Positions 1 to 12,046 are shown, counted from the stretch's first letter. The stretch: DNA of 64,000 nt from Adiantum capillus-veneris (GCA_014529385.2 CM043967.1:84976778-85040777), one strand, 5' to 3'. Numbers and translations are program-made. The notes: generated from the letters alone by a model not told the origin.

Positions 1-24
1 ATCATTCATTGGGAGCTCAAAAAT

Positions 25-28
<4 letters not shown>

Positions 29-82
<54 letters not shown>
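29..82. repeat. (CT)n microsatellite
   Basis: Uninterrupted CT dinucleotide run of about 54 bases. It is the first of more than a dozen long CT/GA tracts in the window. Confidence 0.97.
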
Positions 83-84
<2 letters not shown>

Positions 85-389
85 GGTTGATTTTTTTATA
101 GCCAATAGGTTTTTAAGCATGGCCCACATTTTAACTCTTAAAAATAAAAAGGACAAAATATCCAAGAGCTGGTAAAAGGTCTGTCAATTGGGTAATCTCT
201 CTCCTCATTTGGTGCCAATGTGAGGGTTGGTTTATTTTAGGCATTTCATTCATTTTCTACCGATAAAAATTGTTAGATATCTCTTTTAAAATTACACTAT
301 AATGCAAAAATAACCATAATATCTTGGAAATTGGAAGGGCTTGAAGGATGCCCTCGATGAGATATAGTGCATATGAGCTCAAAGATAAA

Positions 390-393
<4 letters not shown>

Positions 394-429
<36 letters not shown>
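394..429. repeat. (CT)n microsatellite
   Basis: CT run of about 36 bases. The sequence before both this tract and the one at 29 contains 'gagctcaaa', so the two may be diverged copies of one repeat unit. Confidence 0.95.
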
Positions 430-433
<4 letters not shown>

Positions 434-1336
434 CCAATAATGTGGATCGGTCTCTTTATTTGTATGCATGTTCTCAAAGAAAAACATCACCAAGTCTACG
501 TGAGGTGAGTTTTGTTTCTCGATCTCTTCAAAAAAGATAAACTTTTAGAAATCTTTGAAAAAAATCTCTTGAAAAGATAAAGCCAAATATATATATTCAA
601 ATATTAATTTATTTTTAAATAAGAAAATCTTCACTAAAATTATCCTTTTTTTGTTATCCGCATTAAACTGAAACATTTATTCTATGCAAAGTAGAAAGTA
701 AAAAGTCTATTGACTTTACATTGTGAAAAGCCTGTCACTTCTTATAATGTTACCCTTTACTTTTGCATTTTAAACTCAACCCTTCACTTTTGTTTTGTAA
801 GGTTTTCTCTTAAGTGAAGCAGTGAGTGACACATGGAGGGCCTCTCCTTCCTTGAAAAATTTAAGTTGCTTCATATATAGTATAGAAGTAGGTAGGTAGA
901 GTGTGTGTGCTCTCGTGCAGGCCACTGCGACCTTATCTTTAAAAAATAATAATAATAATAATAAATTACAAAAAAAATTAATAAAAAATTAAAAATTTAA
1001 AGGTAGAACCGGGATCGGGAATATCTCCCAGACCCAAGCCCAAGCTCACGCTCAGGCTCAGGCCTCAATCGCCCTTTAAAATTACATATTTTAGCTTTAC
1101 ACGTAGCTAAAGATCGACTTTTTTGAGAACCAACGGAGCTTCACGTGACCGCACGTTGTGCTGTAAAGCACACCGCGACCCTCTGAGTGATATGCTCGTT
1201 TTGAGCTATCACACACTTTAATCAAAAAACCGATCATTAAAAAACATTAAAAACGTAAAAAACACGAGTGAAAACAGACGCTTAAAAAAGTAACCTTCAA
1301 GGTTATTCGTCGACGCTTGTACGGTGCCAAAGGCAC
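430..1336. other. AT-rich stretch without a recognised gene
   Basis: No convincing coding segment was seen on either strand. There is a short (AAT)n run near 943-962 and an A-rich tract after it. The last 300 bases lie directly upstream of a retrotransposon gag and may be its leader or LTR, but no LTR boundary could be fixed. Confidence 0.5.
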
Positions 1337-3166
1337 ATGCATTTGCGCTCTGGTCGTGTGCTAGAGACGAAGCAACTAGAGAGAATTTCGATTTACGCGA
1401 GTTCTCAATATCCACCTCCCTTAGGTTCCGGGCCCTCGGCGGGGACCCAAGGTAGTACAAACCAAGACCCGAACATAGCGGCTAGTGACTCTTCCTATGA
1501 CTACGACGTCATGGAGGGTTTCCCAATGCCTAATCCCAATAGCTCAAGCCAAGACATGCATGCCATGGGTCCGCGATCCGGGCCGAGCGTGCTTAGCCGC
1601 TCGAAGGAAACCTTTAGTAGAGCCACTCGCTCCGAACATGGAGCTAATGATGTAAATGAGGGGGGTGGGGAAGTAAATTCTCCATTCATGACCAACGTAG
1701 ACCCTATGCCCTTAGAGAATGTGTCTGTGAATACTTCATTCACTGCACCTCCTGACTCTTTAGAGCTATTCCCCTCCGAGGCCATATTACCCAATGGTAG
1801 AAGCCTTGCCAAAGTGCAAGAGGTTGAGCAATATATCCTTGCAGCAAGGGAAAAGGAAATCGAGAGCTTATGCAAGGCGGAGCAATGAAGAGAGTTAAAA
1901 GAAAAAGCTCCTATGTCAATATCTTTGCTAGGAGAGCAATCGAGTGCTCCTGACTTAGCAACCGCTAAGGGGCAACCTCTAGAAAGCAACATTGCATCAA
2001 GCTCAAAGGACACCCCTAGCACCTCAATTCTAGATGGAGCGTTCTTAAATGAGAACTGCGAGTACGAACTACAAACGGAAACTCTAACGGACCTATACAC
2101 AGGTCACACCTATCACGTGGGTTGGTTAGATGTCCTACAATCCACAATGGGTGCTACTAGTGTGGAGGATCAACAACAAAGAGTTTGTGAGGTCATCCAT
2201 AGGGTCATTGAGTTAGAGAGACAGAACAAGGGGATCAACATGCCTTCAACGGGTCTCATGAGATTCTTGAATACGAGAAAGGCTAAACAACCGACCTTAT
2301 CGCAAATGGAGACTCCCTTGGTAAGTCCGATGAATCCCCCATATGTTGTTTCGCCAGGGGTCTCGGTGCAATCTGAGCCCACAAGTGATAGCTTTACCTC
2401 TCGAAGTCTAGCTCATCTTTCTCTTGATGACACCACCGCTACCATGCCTACTCCAATGATGGGCATGCCAAGAAACATGCCATGGACCTCATTTGTTAGT
2501 AAAGCACCGCTACATGGTAGCTCAATGCGTGCAACAGTACCTACAAGTGTGTACCAATCGTATGCACTTATGGGTCATCGCACTCATGTAGTTCCTACCC
2601 CTCCCATTGTTTCAACAACCTATGCTTCACAACCACAACACCCAAGTTCTTATTTCCATGGGACCATACTAGCTAGCATTAGCATGTCACATCCAACGTC
2701 TGCTATGCCTAGGGCCACACATATGAACTTTGGGCTGCCACATGGCACAACACCGTACCCAACGTGGAACCCAAGGGCTTCCTATGCGCCAAGCCCAATG
2801 CAAATACCTACTCCACATGTAGTCTCTGGAGCACCTCCACCCACGGTACCTGCTCATTTAGGTGACTTGGCAACATTTGCTCAAGCTATTGGTCGATCTA
2901 TTGCTGAGAATATGTGTAACACGCTTGATAGAGAGCCTAGAAGTAAGGCAGTACAAATAGCCAAGCTCACACAAAAATTTAGTGGAGACGGGGATGTGAG
3001 AAAGCATATCGAAGTGTTTGAACAAATATGCGATTTTCTAGGAGAACATAATGACTTGCATAGCCTAACCTTAAGTGGGAAGGCAGGGGATTGGTATAGA
3101 ACCCTAAGGGTGGAAGAAAAAACGGTTTACCCTACTCTTAGGAGACTGTTCTTGAAAGAATGTTAA
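1337..3166 (+). pseudogene. Ty3/gypsy-like gag, interrupted by one stop
   Basis: Two open stretches (1337-1888 and 1913-3166) lie in the same frame and are separated only by a TGA at 1886-1888, so they read as one Gag of about 600 residues with a nonsense mutation. The N-terminus begins MHLRSGRVLE, an LRSGRV-type start found in gypsy/Tat-like polyproteins. The middle is a long Pro/Ser/Thr/Met-rich low-complexity linker. The C-terminal 70 residues (AKLTQKFSGDGD, then IEVFEQICDFLGEHND and GKAGDWYRTL) match the retrotransposon Gag capsid pattern, with its conserved Trp and spaced hydrophobics. Gag would package element RNA in cytoplasmic particles. The frame stops at 3164-3166, before any zinc knuckle or pol, so the element is truncated. 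The gypsy assignment is by pattern only. Confidence 0.65.
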
Positions 3167-3420
3167 CCCTCACGCACATTCCTATCACCTACGACGGATG
3201 TTGTATTACTTATTTGGTAGAGTCAGGCACCGGGCTTGTCGGTCCAATAGGAAAAGGGTAAGAGTGATCTCCAATGAGAGGCGCACTCTAACTGGAACAT
3301 TCAAGGGATTAGTTGGCTAAGCACGGGCGCCCAAGTGTGAATGGGGCGAGCTCATATAAAAGTCAACTAAACCTAAAATCCACTCAATCTCCCATTTGTG
3401 CAATTGAAGAGTGCTCTTGC
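3163..3420 (+). promoter_or_regulatory. Possible LTR/promoter block with TATA box
   Basis: A TGTTAAC start coincides with the end of the gag frame. About 190 bases on there is a TATAAAAG box (near 3355), followed by a short pyrimidine-rich leader. This layout resembles LTR U3/R, but no partner LTR was found, so the call is weak. Confidence 0.3.
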
Positions 3421-3450
3421 TCCATCTCCATCTTCTTCTTCTTCATCTCC

Positions 3451-3527
<77 letters not shown>

Positions 3528-3541
3528 TGTGTGTGTGTGTG
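3451..3541. repeat. Compound (GT)n(GA)n(GT)n microsatellite
   Basis: About 50 bases of GT, then about 27 of GA, then a short second GT run. The apparent proteins of alternating residues here are artefacts of the repeat. Confidence 0.97.
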
Positions 3542-4082
3542 ATCGAGCATTGCGGTGGCACAACGGCGGCGAGGCGGTTGAGCGCGGCGTAGCGGCGTCT
3601 CCCTCTTCTTTGCGGCAAGGAATGCCCCATGACAGCAAGCTTAGAGTGGTGAGTGACACACCATCTCCATCTTTGAGCTTACTAGTTTAGGCTTGTTGTG
3701 TACTTGGAGCCATTTGTGGCTCGCACACAATGAATCGGCAAGTTCCTTGCATTGACACGTGAGACAAACGCACACATTGACTTATTAGTCTCGAGGCTTG
3801 ATCTAGAAGCTGCAGTGGGAGCATTTGCAGCAGGGGTTGTCAACCGTGTGATGGATGACACTAGCATGATGCATAGTGGAGTTTTGTAGACCATACAGAG
3901 TAGTCTATGGGATTTACATGCAGGCTCTAGCGTGGGTACGCACACTCGCCTACCACTGCATTTAGATTGACAGAGTGAGCCGGTGGGCATAGGTTGAGAG
4001 AGTCTCTCATCTCATTTCTTGTACATACTCGTAATTTAGCTATTAGGTATCACTTATTGGCGCATCACCTTTAGTGGGAGTT

Positions 4083-4310
4083 TGTTGGGATAAAGGCGTT
4101 GCGCCTTTGCCCGGGGCCAAACGTCCGATGTCCGGCCACCCATCGACCATGTGTACATGCTATTATTCATTATACATATATGAATAAGGAGCACCTCACC
4201 CATCACTTGCCAGAGGTTTCTCCACCCATACCGGTCTATTGCTTCTCCCCTTCCCCACACGCACGCACGCATCCATGCACATGCACACTCATAGTTTTGT
4301 AGATGACTCA
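4083..4310 (+). mobile_element. LTR fragment preceded by a polypurine tract
   Basis: A purine tract AGTGGGAGTT (4073-4082) immediately precedes TGTTGGGATAAAGG, the usual PPT-to-3'LTR junction. The first 150 bases (GGCGTTGCGCC, then CCGGGGCC, GTCCGATGTCCGG, and a later GAGGTTTCTCCACCC) recur in diverged form at 9498-10120, so this is a repeated LTR family. The right edge is not defined. The 400 bases upstream hold no recognisable pol. Confidence 0.5.
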
Positions 4311-4329
4311 CTAATGGTAGAAGAGGTGA

Positions 4330-4900
4330 GGTTGGTGGTTGTGTCGGCATCTTTGGTTACCTTTATGTATGACTTACAATTGTCAACTAGTACAATGCAT
4401 CTATAGTGACTTGTTTGAATGTGGTGTATGCCTTTAAGTGCAACTCCTTCTTGAGCGTTTCGTTCCTCAAGCCCTCTATTGAGAGAACTAATACTCGATC
4501 ATCTTATGGTAACTCTTATGCAAGAAATCTCTCAATATAATTTTTGAAGTGAAGCAAAGCTTTCTTCACCTTTTTGTTCTCTTTTTGCTTAAAAGCATAA
4601 ATTTAGAAAACCTTGTTGTGCTTGAAGAATTCCTTGGGAAACTCTTGCAAGAGTTTATTAATATTTAGGAAATCTCTTGTGTTCAGCGGGCTGAAACCAA
4701 GTCAACATCGTTCCTTCCAAGGTCAAACAAAATCCTTCATATTGTGTATGGAAATTCACAACTTGTTCTGCTCTTAAGACCTGCTTAAAAAGTGAAACAT
4801 GTGCATGGGGATATCTTGTTCCGTTGTACTTTTTGAGTACACACTTTTCCACATCCGATGGTTGCATCCTTCGCGTTTCTGCTACCATTCTCATCAATTT
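4330..4900 (-). pseudogene. Ty3/gypsy gag remnant
   Basis: Reading leftwards from 4897, the peptide contains YNGTRYPHAHVSLFKQVL, then FHTQYEGFCLTLEGTMLTWF, then (after a frame break) INKLLQEF, FKQKENKKVKKALLHFKNYI and LSIEGLRNETLKKEL. This is the capsid region of a plant Ty3/gypsy Gag: target peptide, conserved TWF, K-Q-K-E-N stretch, and 'R..L..GLR' ending. Frameshifts and stops make it non-functional. It lies downstream, on the same strand, of the gypsy-type primer site at 5955-5974, so it probably belongs to that element. The pol genes are missing; at about 4330 the homology ends next to the LTR fragment at 4083. Confidence 0.6.
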
Positions 4901-5954
4901 TCGTCACCCAAAAGTCAAACCCTAGGTTTGTTGGTGGTTTTTGACCTTGAATTACTTTGCCCTGTTTTGACCCACTTCTTGGAGTTTTTTGACTATCTTG
5001 ATTTTGGATTTTGTTTGTATTGGTCTCTACTACAATTTGTATGGTGCCCTTTGCAAAAGTTGTTCCAAATGCTATGAACTATCTACTACTCAAATCTTAG
5101 CCCTAGATGGTCAAATGATACATGGATTGTGATCCATGTTTGACCACATCTGAACATGAAATTTGGTTAGTTGTATGCTTGCACTCTGTAGATGTTAGAT
5201 TTTCATTTATCTTTGGATTTGGATCGCAAAAAGTTAAAAAGTCCCATATTTTGGTCAATTTCCAAGGACTTTGATATTTTTTTCTAATTTCTTGATTTGA
5301 GTGAATTTTCACTGCCAATTTCTCACGAAAAGTGTATATTCTGTGAACTGGAATGACACTAGACCAATTGTATCAGTTTTTCTTGAAACTATCACAAGGG
5401 AATATGGATCGCAATGATCCATGTTCCTGCACCAAATTGTATAAAACTTCTAGATTGACTCTCTATGGTTTAGTTATCCCCTTTTTGCACTTATTTTTGG
5501 GTTTGGATCAGCTTTTGAGTTTTGACAATCAAATTTCCAATTTTTCAAAGTTTATGGTCTCTCTTATGAAAATATGGTTTTTTGAAAAAAAAATCCCTGA
5601 ATTTTTTTAGCCCAATTTGATGGTTTTGGCTGTTACTAGCCTACTCCTAAGTGCTGAAATGAATACTAGGACAAAAACAAACAAATGGTACATAATTGAA
5701 AGAGAAACGGATGATGGAACAGTACTTTCAAAGCATCGAAAAAATTTCAGAATGAAATGCTTTTGTATCTCAATCAAAGCTCCCTATGCCTCTCTCAAGT
5801 GTAGATCTAGCAAGTCCCCGAATTCTAGTCTCTATCAAGAAATAAACCCCGAGTCTAGCTGCTTGACTGCTAAGGTTTAAACGGAATGGAAATCTAAATC
5901 AAAAGTCTTGAAAGTAAAAGCTACGACTAGGTCCCTCATCACCTAAGGATCACT
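4901..5954 (-). other. Probable gypsy leader region
   Basis: This stretch separates the primer binding site from gag on the - strand. No coding homology was recognised. It is T-rich on the + strand, with repeated 'gatccatg' and 'tttgacc' words. Confidence 0.35.
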
Positions 5955-5974
5955 ATCCCCGACAATGGTGCCAA
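5955..5974 (-). other. Gypsy-type primer binding site
   Basis: On the - strand the sequence TGGCACCATTGTCGGGGA follows the LTR end CCGGTAACA after two bases. It closely resembles the TGGCGCCGTTGCCGGGGA signature after the 5' LTR of many plant Ty3/gypsy elements. It fixes the orientation (-) and the inner LTR edge at 5975. Confidence 0.55.
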
Positions 5975-7069
5975 TGTTACCGGGTTGCTAGGACGGACAT
6001 CTGTAGCATAGCTATCTGGCTCTAACATAATGTCAATACACAAGAAAGCGACTCGGATGGGTCACAGAGACTCTTTGAGGGTGTCAACCTCAAGAAGTGA
6101 ACCTATGAAATGAAGCCATTTCTAGTACTAGCAAATTTCACTCTCTGCTCAGGCGATATGCCTATGTCTTGTCTCATGGCTCTTGATTGTCACGCCATTT
6201 CGGAACTCAAATGAAGTCCAAACACAACGAAACTTTTTTAGGAGGTCTAGGATACCTTGGGACACTATCCTAGCAAGTCTTGTTGCAATCCAACAAGGTA
6301 TCCAAAGCACGATCCATCATGATCAAGGTCCTGAAATGTGTAGCAGAACAGTCCAAAAAGGTCACCCTATGGTCTACGAACACTCTCTTATGATCAAAAC
6401 ATCAAAAAATAACCATTAATGCACTCAAAACAATAAACTTAGCTTGCAAACAAGTCATCACAAACCACAACAAAATTTACAATGGTTACACTTAAATTAA
6501 GAGTAATAGACAAAGAACACAATGCAATTGTTGGAAACAAATTTGGATACCAGAGCTCAAGAAAAATGGATTACAATGCGCCCGAGAGTAGCCACTCTCA
6601 GTCGTATGCTTTAAAACTCCAAAACCTTTGATGATAGATTATTGTGTCCTTTTTTTCTTACAAAAATTAAGCTTTATACCTACGGCTTCTCTTGGCTTGT
6701 GGCCAACTTACAAGGCTCAGACTCAAAATCAGACTTTACAACCCAGATGTTACGTAGGTTGGCTCAGAGATCATTTGGCTAAAAATCAGAGTCTCATATT
6801 TACAAGGCTTTTCCAAAAAAATAATGGGACTACTATGTAGGGATGAACCGATCCACCCATCCACTTCCGCTCTACTACAGACAAAGAGAATTTGACTTTG
6901 GAAGGAGCGAGCTTGAACACTTTCAACCTACCTGAGCCTGACATAGGCTAAAGCTGCTTTGCCTCCCTCCATGAACTCAAGCTCTGAAAGGATCCCAAAT
7001 ACCAGCAAGTAGTAGGGTATTGACACCAACCATAGCAGTTTAGGTGTCACGCCTCTTCGATGCACAACA
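5975..7069 (-). mobile_element. Putative 5' LTR of a gypsy element
   Basis: The inner edge is set by the adjacent primer site (…AACCCGGTAACA on -). The outer edge is a guess: TGTTGTGCATCG on the - strand ending at 7069 would give matching TGTT…AACA termini and an LTR of about 1.1 kb. No second LTR or target duplication was found, so the outer boundary could be wrong by hundreds of bases. Confidence 0.35.
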
Positions 7070-8040
7070 TCCGGTGTTTAGGCAAGGGCGAGGAAAGATC
7101 TCGTTAGCCATGTAGATCATTCAACCCCTGATGCATTGATTGTGTAGATGAGCCTAACAAAAAAACAAGACCAAGGCCCGCACCTCACCCCGCTAGCACA
7201 TAGAGCTAGAGTTGACCTTGAAGGGTGGAAATCAACATACACATCCATCCATGAGGTTCCATACATCACATGATATCATTCCATCAACATAATCACGATG
7301 CAAACAGACTTGTCACTTTGATCAACCATAACCATAACATCACATATATGCAAAAAACAACTTTTTGCCAGTTTTAGGTGCATGCATAACACGCAAATTT
7401 TAGCTTTTGACCTCAAACCAATGCATCAAACTTATATCCATAATATAAACTAACATGCAAATGAAAGTTTTTGACCTCAAACTAGTGCATCGAGCTCATC
7501 ACTTTGCCCATATGAGACATGCAACAAACGGTAACAAAAAGAAATCCATATGAATCATGTTTGCTTGCACGATTTGGGTTGACTAACCATATACCCCCAT
7601 ATAGGTTTATGGACATCAAACACTTGAAATCAACTCATAAAACAACCCATAAAACATGTATGAATAGCTCATCCAACTCACGACGTCATATGGTACTTCC
7701 TCCCTACACCCGTAGGTCTCATGTCAATCTACTCTTGAAAGATGTCAATGGATTTGTAAACTATCATATCCTATTGTCAAAAATCTGTAAAACTTTATGG
7801 TTCCTAATTCCATCTTTGCTACTTCAAAAAGGTTGTGTTCTTCTACTCATATAGTTTAGTGGTACTACAACAAGGGACTATTGGTGGCTAATGAACAATA
7901 ATTGGATACATCAATATCAACAGATGTAATGGAGAGCGGAGGATGCCTTGTTATTTTGGTTTTCAATGGAGTGCTACTTTGGGATTATTTTGAAGAGCCC
8001 AAAGATTTATAGAAAATCCCATTCCTAGCGGAAACTAGGC
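7070..8040. other. Unrecognised sequence
   Basis: No gene was recognised. There are scattered short open frames without family resemblance, and partial internal repetition of 'tttgacctcaaac.a.tgcatc' near 7408 and 7470. Confidence 0.4.
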
Positions 8041-8990
8041 CTTGAGGTGTGCAAGTCCTTTCATACAAATATGGTGTGGTTAGACTTGATGTGGAGGAAT
8101 TCATCATCAACTTGAGGAGTCAATGCTACATGATGCTATGGTCATGTAGCAAAAGGAATAATTTGATGGCCATAATGAATGCTTTCTTCCCTGAAGATGA
8201 AAGACCTCTTTTTATGTATTTATCCCTTAACTTTCAAACTGGTTTTATTGATTTTGGTACTGTTTTGCACTTTGCTACTATTTTGTATGCATTTTGGTAC
8301 TATATGGTACTCTGATACTATCTGGTACTTTGGTATTGTTCACACATTTGATACTATTGTCTTTAAAATTTGGTACTATTTGGGTCTTTGGTACTCTGGT
8401 GCTATGGTACTTTGGTACTATTTTGTACTTTGGTTCTTTGATACTGTATTGTACCAAGTTTGGTAGTGTGTCACTACTATGTATTGTTTATTACTTTAGT
8501 GCTCTTATATGTATAGTTGTTTTAACTGCTTAGTTAACCTGCTAGAGAAATTTTTGACCAGTCTCAATGTGAGATGTGGGCTCCCACACTCAGAGATGTG
8601 CCAACCCTTTTGGAGGAGTTTGATGACAAGCCTATTTTTCTAAAGCTCCTAGAAGAGTGTGGCACAAGCATCGGCAGTTCAATGAAGTAAACACCCTCCC
8701 TGTGGGGACGACACAAGATACAAGTCCTTGAAGAATGATTACAACTTGTGTTGCTGCATCTTGTTATATGAGCCAAAGTATTATGATGAGGAAAAGCCAA
8801 AGTATCTTATGGATGTCATTTTCCCATGGATCTGTGGGTGGCTATAGCTGAGAAGTTACCCTTTACTTACAGCCACCACACACCCTTCTTTGATGTTGAG
8901 AATGACATTTCCTTGTACGTTTTCAACTACTTTGTATCTTCGCAAGGGCGTTCGTACCGCTTTGACCCCCTTGATGTGTAAAAGATTTTG
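8040..8990 (+). pseudogene. Broken coding remnant of unknown family
   Basis: Several segments read like protein but are joined by frameshifts and stops: 8049-8315 (SQCYMMLWSCSKRNNLMAIM and FFPEDERPLF), about 8550-8690 (CEMWAPTLRDVPTLLEEF, DDKPIFLKLLEECG), and about 8815-8985 (AEKLPFTYSHHTPFFDVEND, FNYFVSSQGRSYRFDPLDV). I do not recognise the family. The segments lie next to arrays of a TTTGGTACT motif and may belong to one mobile element together with the remnant at 10570-11135 on the other strand. The protein-like composition is seen; the linkage is inferred. Confidence 0.35.
8250..8465 (+). repeat. Degenerate TTTGGTACT repeat array
   Basis: Irregular tandem repetition of 'tttggtact' and near variants, roughly every 15-30 bases. 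The same motif appears mostly as the reverse complement at 9408-9445 and 10190-10440. Confidence 0.7.
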
Positions 8991-9497
8991 TCATCTTGTA
9001 CATTTTCTCTAGCATTTTCATGAGAATTATTGTTGTGCGTGTACCTTGGTCCTTGGAAAAATTTTACTAGTGGATTTTATCTCTTTGTACACATACATTT
9101 TCTTGCTACTGCTTTGGTACTTTTTGTTACTACTTGGTGACAATGGTGACTTTGGAGTTAGTGACAAGTGTGAGTTTCCAGGTTAGTAGTTCCTCCTCTC
9201 AAGGCCACGTGAGACGAAGGAAGATGATGACAAGAAGCAACGGGAGAGAGATGATGAGATCAAGGGAGGGGAGGATGAGTGAGAGGAAGTGGATAGTTAT
9301 TGCAAAGTACCAAAAGGCTACTTATTACCACCACATTGTTGTGCTTTATTACTCTAGCTGCAAAAGAACTATACACAGCAGCCAGCTAAAACCATTTAGC
9401 ACAATACCAAAATTTGGTACTACAATACCAAATTTGGTGGCACATTACCACCAAAGGTTGGGACTACAAAACACAATAGTAATTGAATGATTGTATA

Positions 9498-10185
9498 TGT
9501 TGGTGGGGTAAAGGAATTGCGCCTTCGCTCGGGGCCGGATGTCCAATGTCCGGTCGCCCGTCCATCATGTGTACGCACTCTTATTCTTTCATATAGAAAG
9601 AATAAAGAGCTCCCCACTTACACCATATTTCCTGTTTGCAGCTCTCATAGTCAAGAAGAGCTGGATCCCTTTGCATTTTCCTGCTCAAGAGTGTGTGTGT
9701 ATACACAAGCTCTCTTGAGCTCCTTGACTCTAGTTCCCCTGCTTTGTCTCTTGCTTTACTGCTTCAAATCTACAGAGCTTCCCCTCCTGCAGAGCTTGTT
9801 AGCACTCAAGATTCCAATCTTGTTTGGGAGGGTTGCACATGCCAGAGTTTTGAGCTCCACGATTCGCCTGGATCTCCTCCGCACCAACTCCTCCACCGGA
9901 TCTACCATTGCCAAGCCCGTGCTCTCTCGTTGTTGAGGGACCGTTGCCTCCACCAAGCCATAGCACTTATACCACTTGTGAGGGTGCATGTGCATCGATG
10001 CATGTGTGCATGGTGCGGTGCGGTGCGTGCGAGGAAGGGGAGGAGCATGAGAGTGTGGGTGGAGCAACCTCACTCACATAATATTTCCTGAGGTTTCTCC
10101 ACCCACAATCTCGTGATCCTCCCCTTCCTCACACCGCACCACACAGCACCACGCATATGCAGGCATCTGTGCACACACGCCCTCA
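9498..10185 (+). mobile_element. Solo-LTR-like insertion
   Basis: It begins TGTTGGTGGGGTAAAGG and is similar for its first 130 bases to the LTR at 4083 (GCGCCTTCGCTCGGGGCC and GTCCAATGTCCGG). GAGGTTTCTCCACCC and the cytosine-rich tail reappear near 10090-10190. It interrupts an AGTACCAAA repeat array that flanks it on both sides. No target duplication was evident, so the right edge is approximate. Confidence 0.4.
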
Positions 10186-10189
10186 CATA

Positions 10190-10445
10190 GATAGTACATA
10201 GTACCAAAATGGGTAGTATAGAGTATCAAATTTGGTAGGAGATAGTACCAATGTTTGGTAATATAGAGTATTAAATTTGGTACTACAACATTCAATTGAA
10301 AACAAAAAAGCACAGTACTAGAATTTGGTACTGCAATAACATAGCAATCAGCTAAAAACCATAAAGCATAGTACCAAAGTTAAGTTCTGTAGAGTACCAA
10401 CTTTGGTATTGTGGAGTATCAAAATTTGGTACTGCAGAGTAGCAA
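10190..10445 (-). repeat. Degenerate AGTACCAAA / TTTGGTACT array
   Basis: About a dozen imperfect copies of 'agtaccaaa' and 'tttggtact', often as the palindromic pair AGTACCAAATTTGGTACT. It continues the short array at 9408-9445 on the other side of the LTR-like insertion. Confidence 0.7.
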
Positions 10446-10569
10446 ATTGATAACACAGACAATACTAATCACAAGTAATATTTTTTTCAAGAGAATTATA
10501 ATTGCTTCTTGTGGTTAGAATTGTAGCTGGGGTAAACATTGTATGGCTCCCCTCCTGCTCACTTCCTTC

Positions 10570-11065
10570 TTCATATGACATACTGTTGTAGATATTTTCA
10601 TATACCTTTCAGGATAGTTTATATTGGTTATGCAAGCTAGGGATAGCCTCCATGGGGAACTGTATGGCTCTAACAAGATGGGAGTAGATCATTACCAGTG
10701 GTTTCTGATTCAATAGGGTATAGGTATCAACTTTTCCCTCAACTTGGGCATAGTATAAGCCCTCAACTAGAGTTCCACCGCTTAGATCTTGTTATGCCAA
10801 AGATATTTCAGTACTCTTGGTACATGGTACATGGTTTTTGTGCCTTCTAGAAGGTAGAATTCCTCTTTCTCCTTGGCTACAAGCACTGCAAAGTTGTCCC
10901 TAATGGACATTAATTAGCTCAACATGTCAAGGTCTCCTTTGTACATATGTATGCTCAAATCCTGATTCATTAAGGAGGAAAATAGATCATTGCAGTTCTC
11001 CTCATCATCCTTCTCCTCATCACTATCTCCTTGTACCAACTTTGTCAATGGCTTGATGGAGACAT

Positions 11066-11116
<51 letters not shown>

Positions 11117-11135
11117 GAGATAAAGACAAACTCAT
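10570..11135 (-). pseudogene. Broken coding remnant of unknown family
   Basis: Reading leftwards, an acidic segment (GDSDEEKDDEENCND, then LFSSLMNQDLSIHMYKGDL) ends at a stop and continues in the same frame with IRDNFAVLVAKEKEEFYLLE and TKTMYHVPRVL. After a frame break come GLYYAQVEGKVDTYTLLNQK and SHLVRAIQFPMEAIPSLH. The composition is clearly protein-like and the frame breaks show decay. I cannot name the family. It faces the remnant at 8040-8990, with TTTGGTACT arrays between them, which suggests an internally decayed mobile element. Confidence 0.4.
11069..11111. repeat. (GA)n microsatellite
   Basis: GA run of about 43 bases. It interrupts the N-terminal side of the coding remnant on the - strand. 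Confidence 0.97.
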
Positions 11136-11945
11136 GCATCAGCTTTTTGATAATATCAAAGGCCTTTTCTTGGTTAATCGAACAATAAACCTATTAGAAA
11201 TTATGATTGGAATAATATGTGATATGAAAGTCTACAAATCCTCATAAGTTATACACCACATATACCAAGGTTATGCATCCTACCTATAGAGCCTAAAACA
11301 ATTGGGGCATGCTAGGAGCAAAAAATTTGTATCACCTCTAAGTCCTTCGCTAACCAATGAACATCAAACAACACCAACTTCAATGGAGCATTATAGCAAC
11401 TTAAAGCAACCAACAATACTCTGTCTTTCAAGAATGTTAATATAAGGATTATTTAAACATATTGATATGGGCTGGATTGTCTTTTGATAGGCCAACTTAA
11501 AGAGAACAGCGATTACTTTGACTGGATGATTTAAACACATTGATGTGGGTGGGAATGTCTTTTAGAGGCCAAGTCACATACTAGTAGACATAGATACCAT
11601 ACTTCCATTGCTAAAATATAATTTTTTTTAACCTTAACTTTAAGATCACGGTTATTTAATCAAGAAGATGTCAATACTTATGTGATTTACCAAGATCTAT
11701 TTTTAAAAGGCCTCACATGGCTTCCCTACTAGGGTTGCATAGCATGCTCACCCTTCTTGAGCAAGGAGGCATCATAAAGTTTTGAAGCAGGCTGCTTTCG
11801 TGGGGAACGCCGAAAGAGAGAAGGGGGGGGGAGAGGGGGGGATGCATCTGGTCAAGATGCAGAGAATGCATTGCTTGAAAGGGAGCAAGGCTAAGGAGGA
11901 TGCCACCGAAGAATCACCATGGCTAGGAGATGGCATGCATCAAGT

Positions 11946-11947
<2 letters not shown>

Positions 11948-11992
<45 letters not shown>
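11948..11992. repeat. (GA)n microsatellite inside LTR
   Basis: GA run in the left LTR; the right LTR has a shorter GA run at 13625-13648 in the equivalent place. Confidence 0.95.
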
Positions 11993-11993
<1 letters not shown>

Positions 11994-12043
11994 TTTGACA
12001 TAAAAAGGCAATGCTAAGCTATTATTATTTTTTCTTTGAAGCT

Positions 12044-12046
<3 letters not shown>

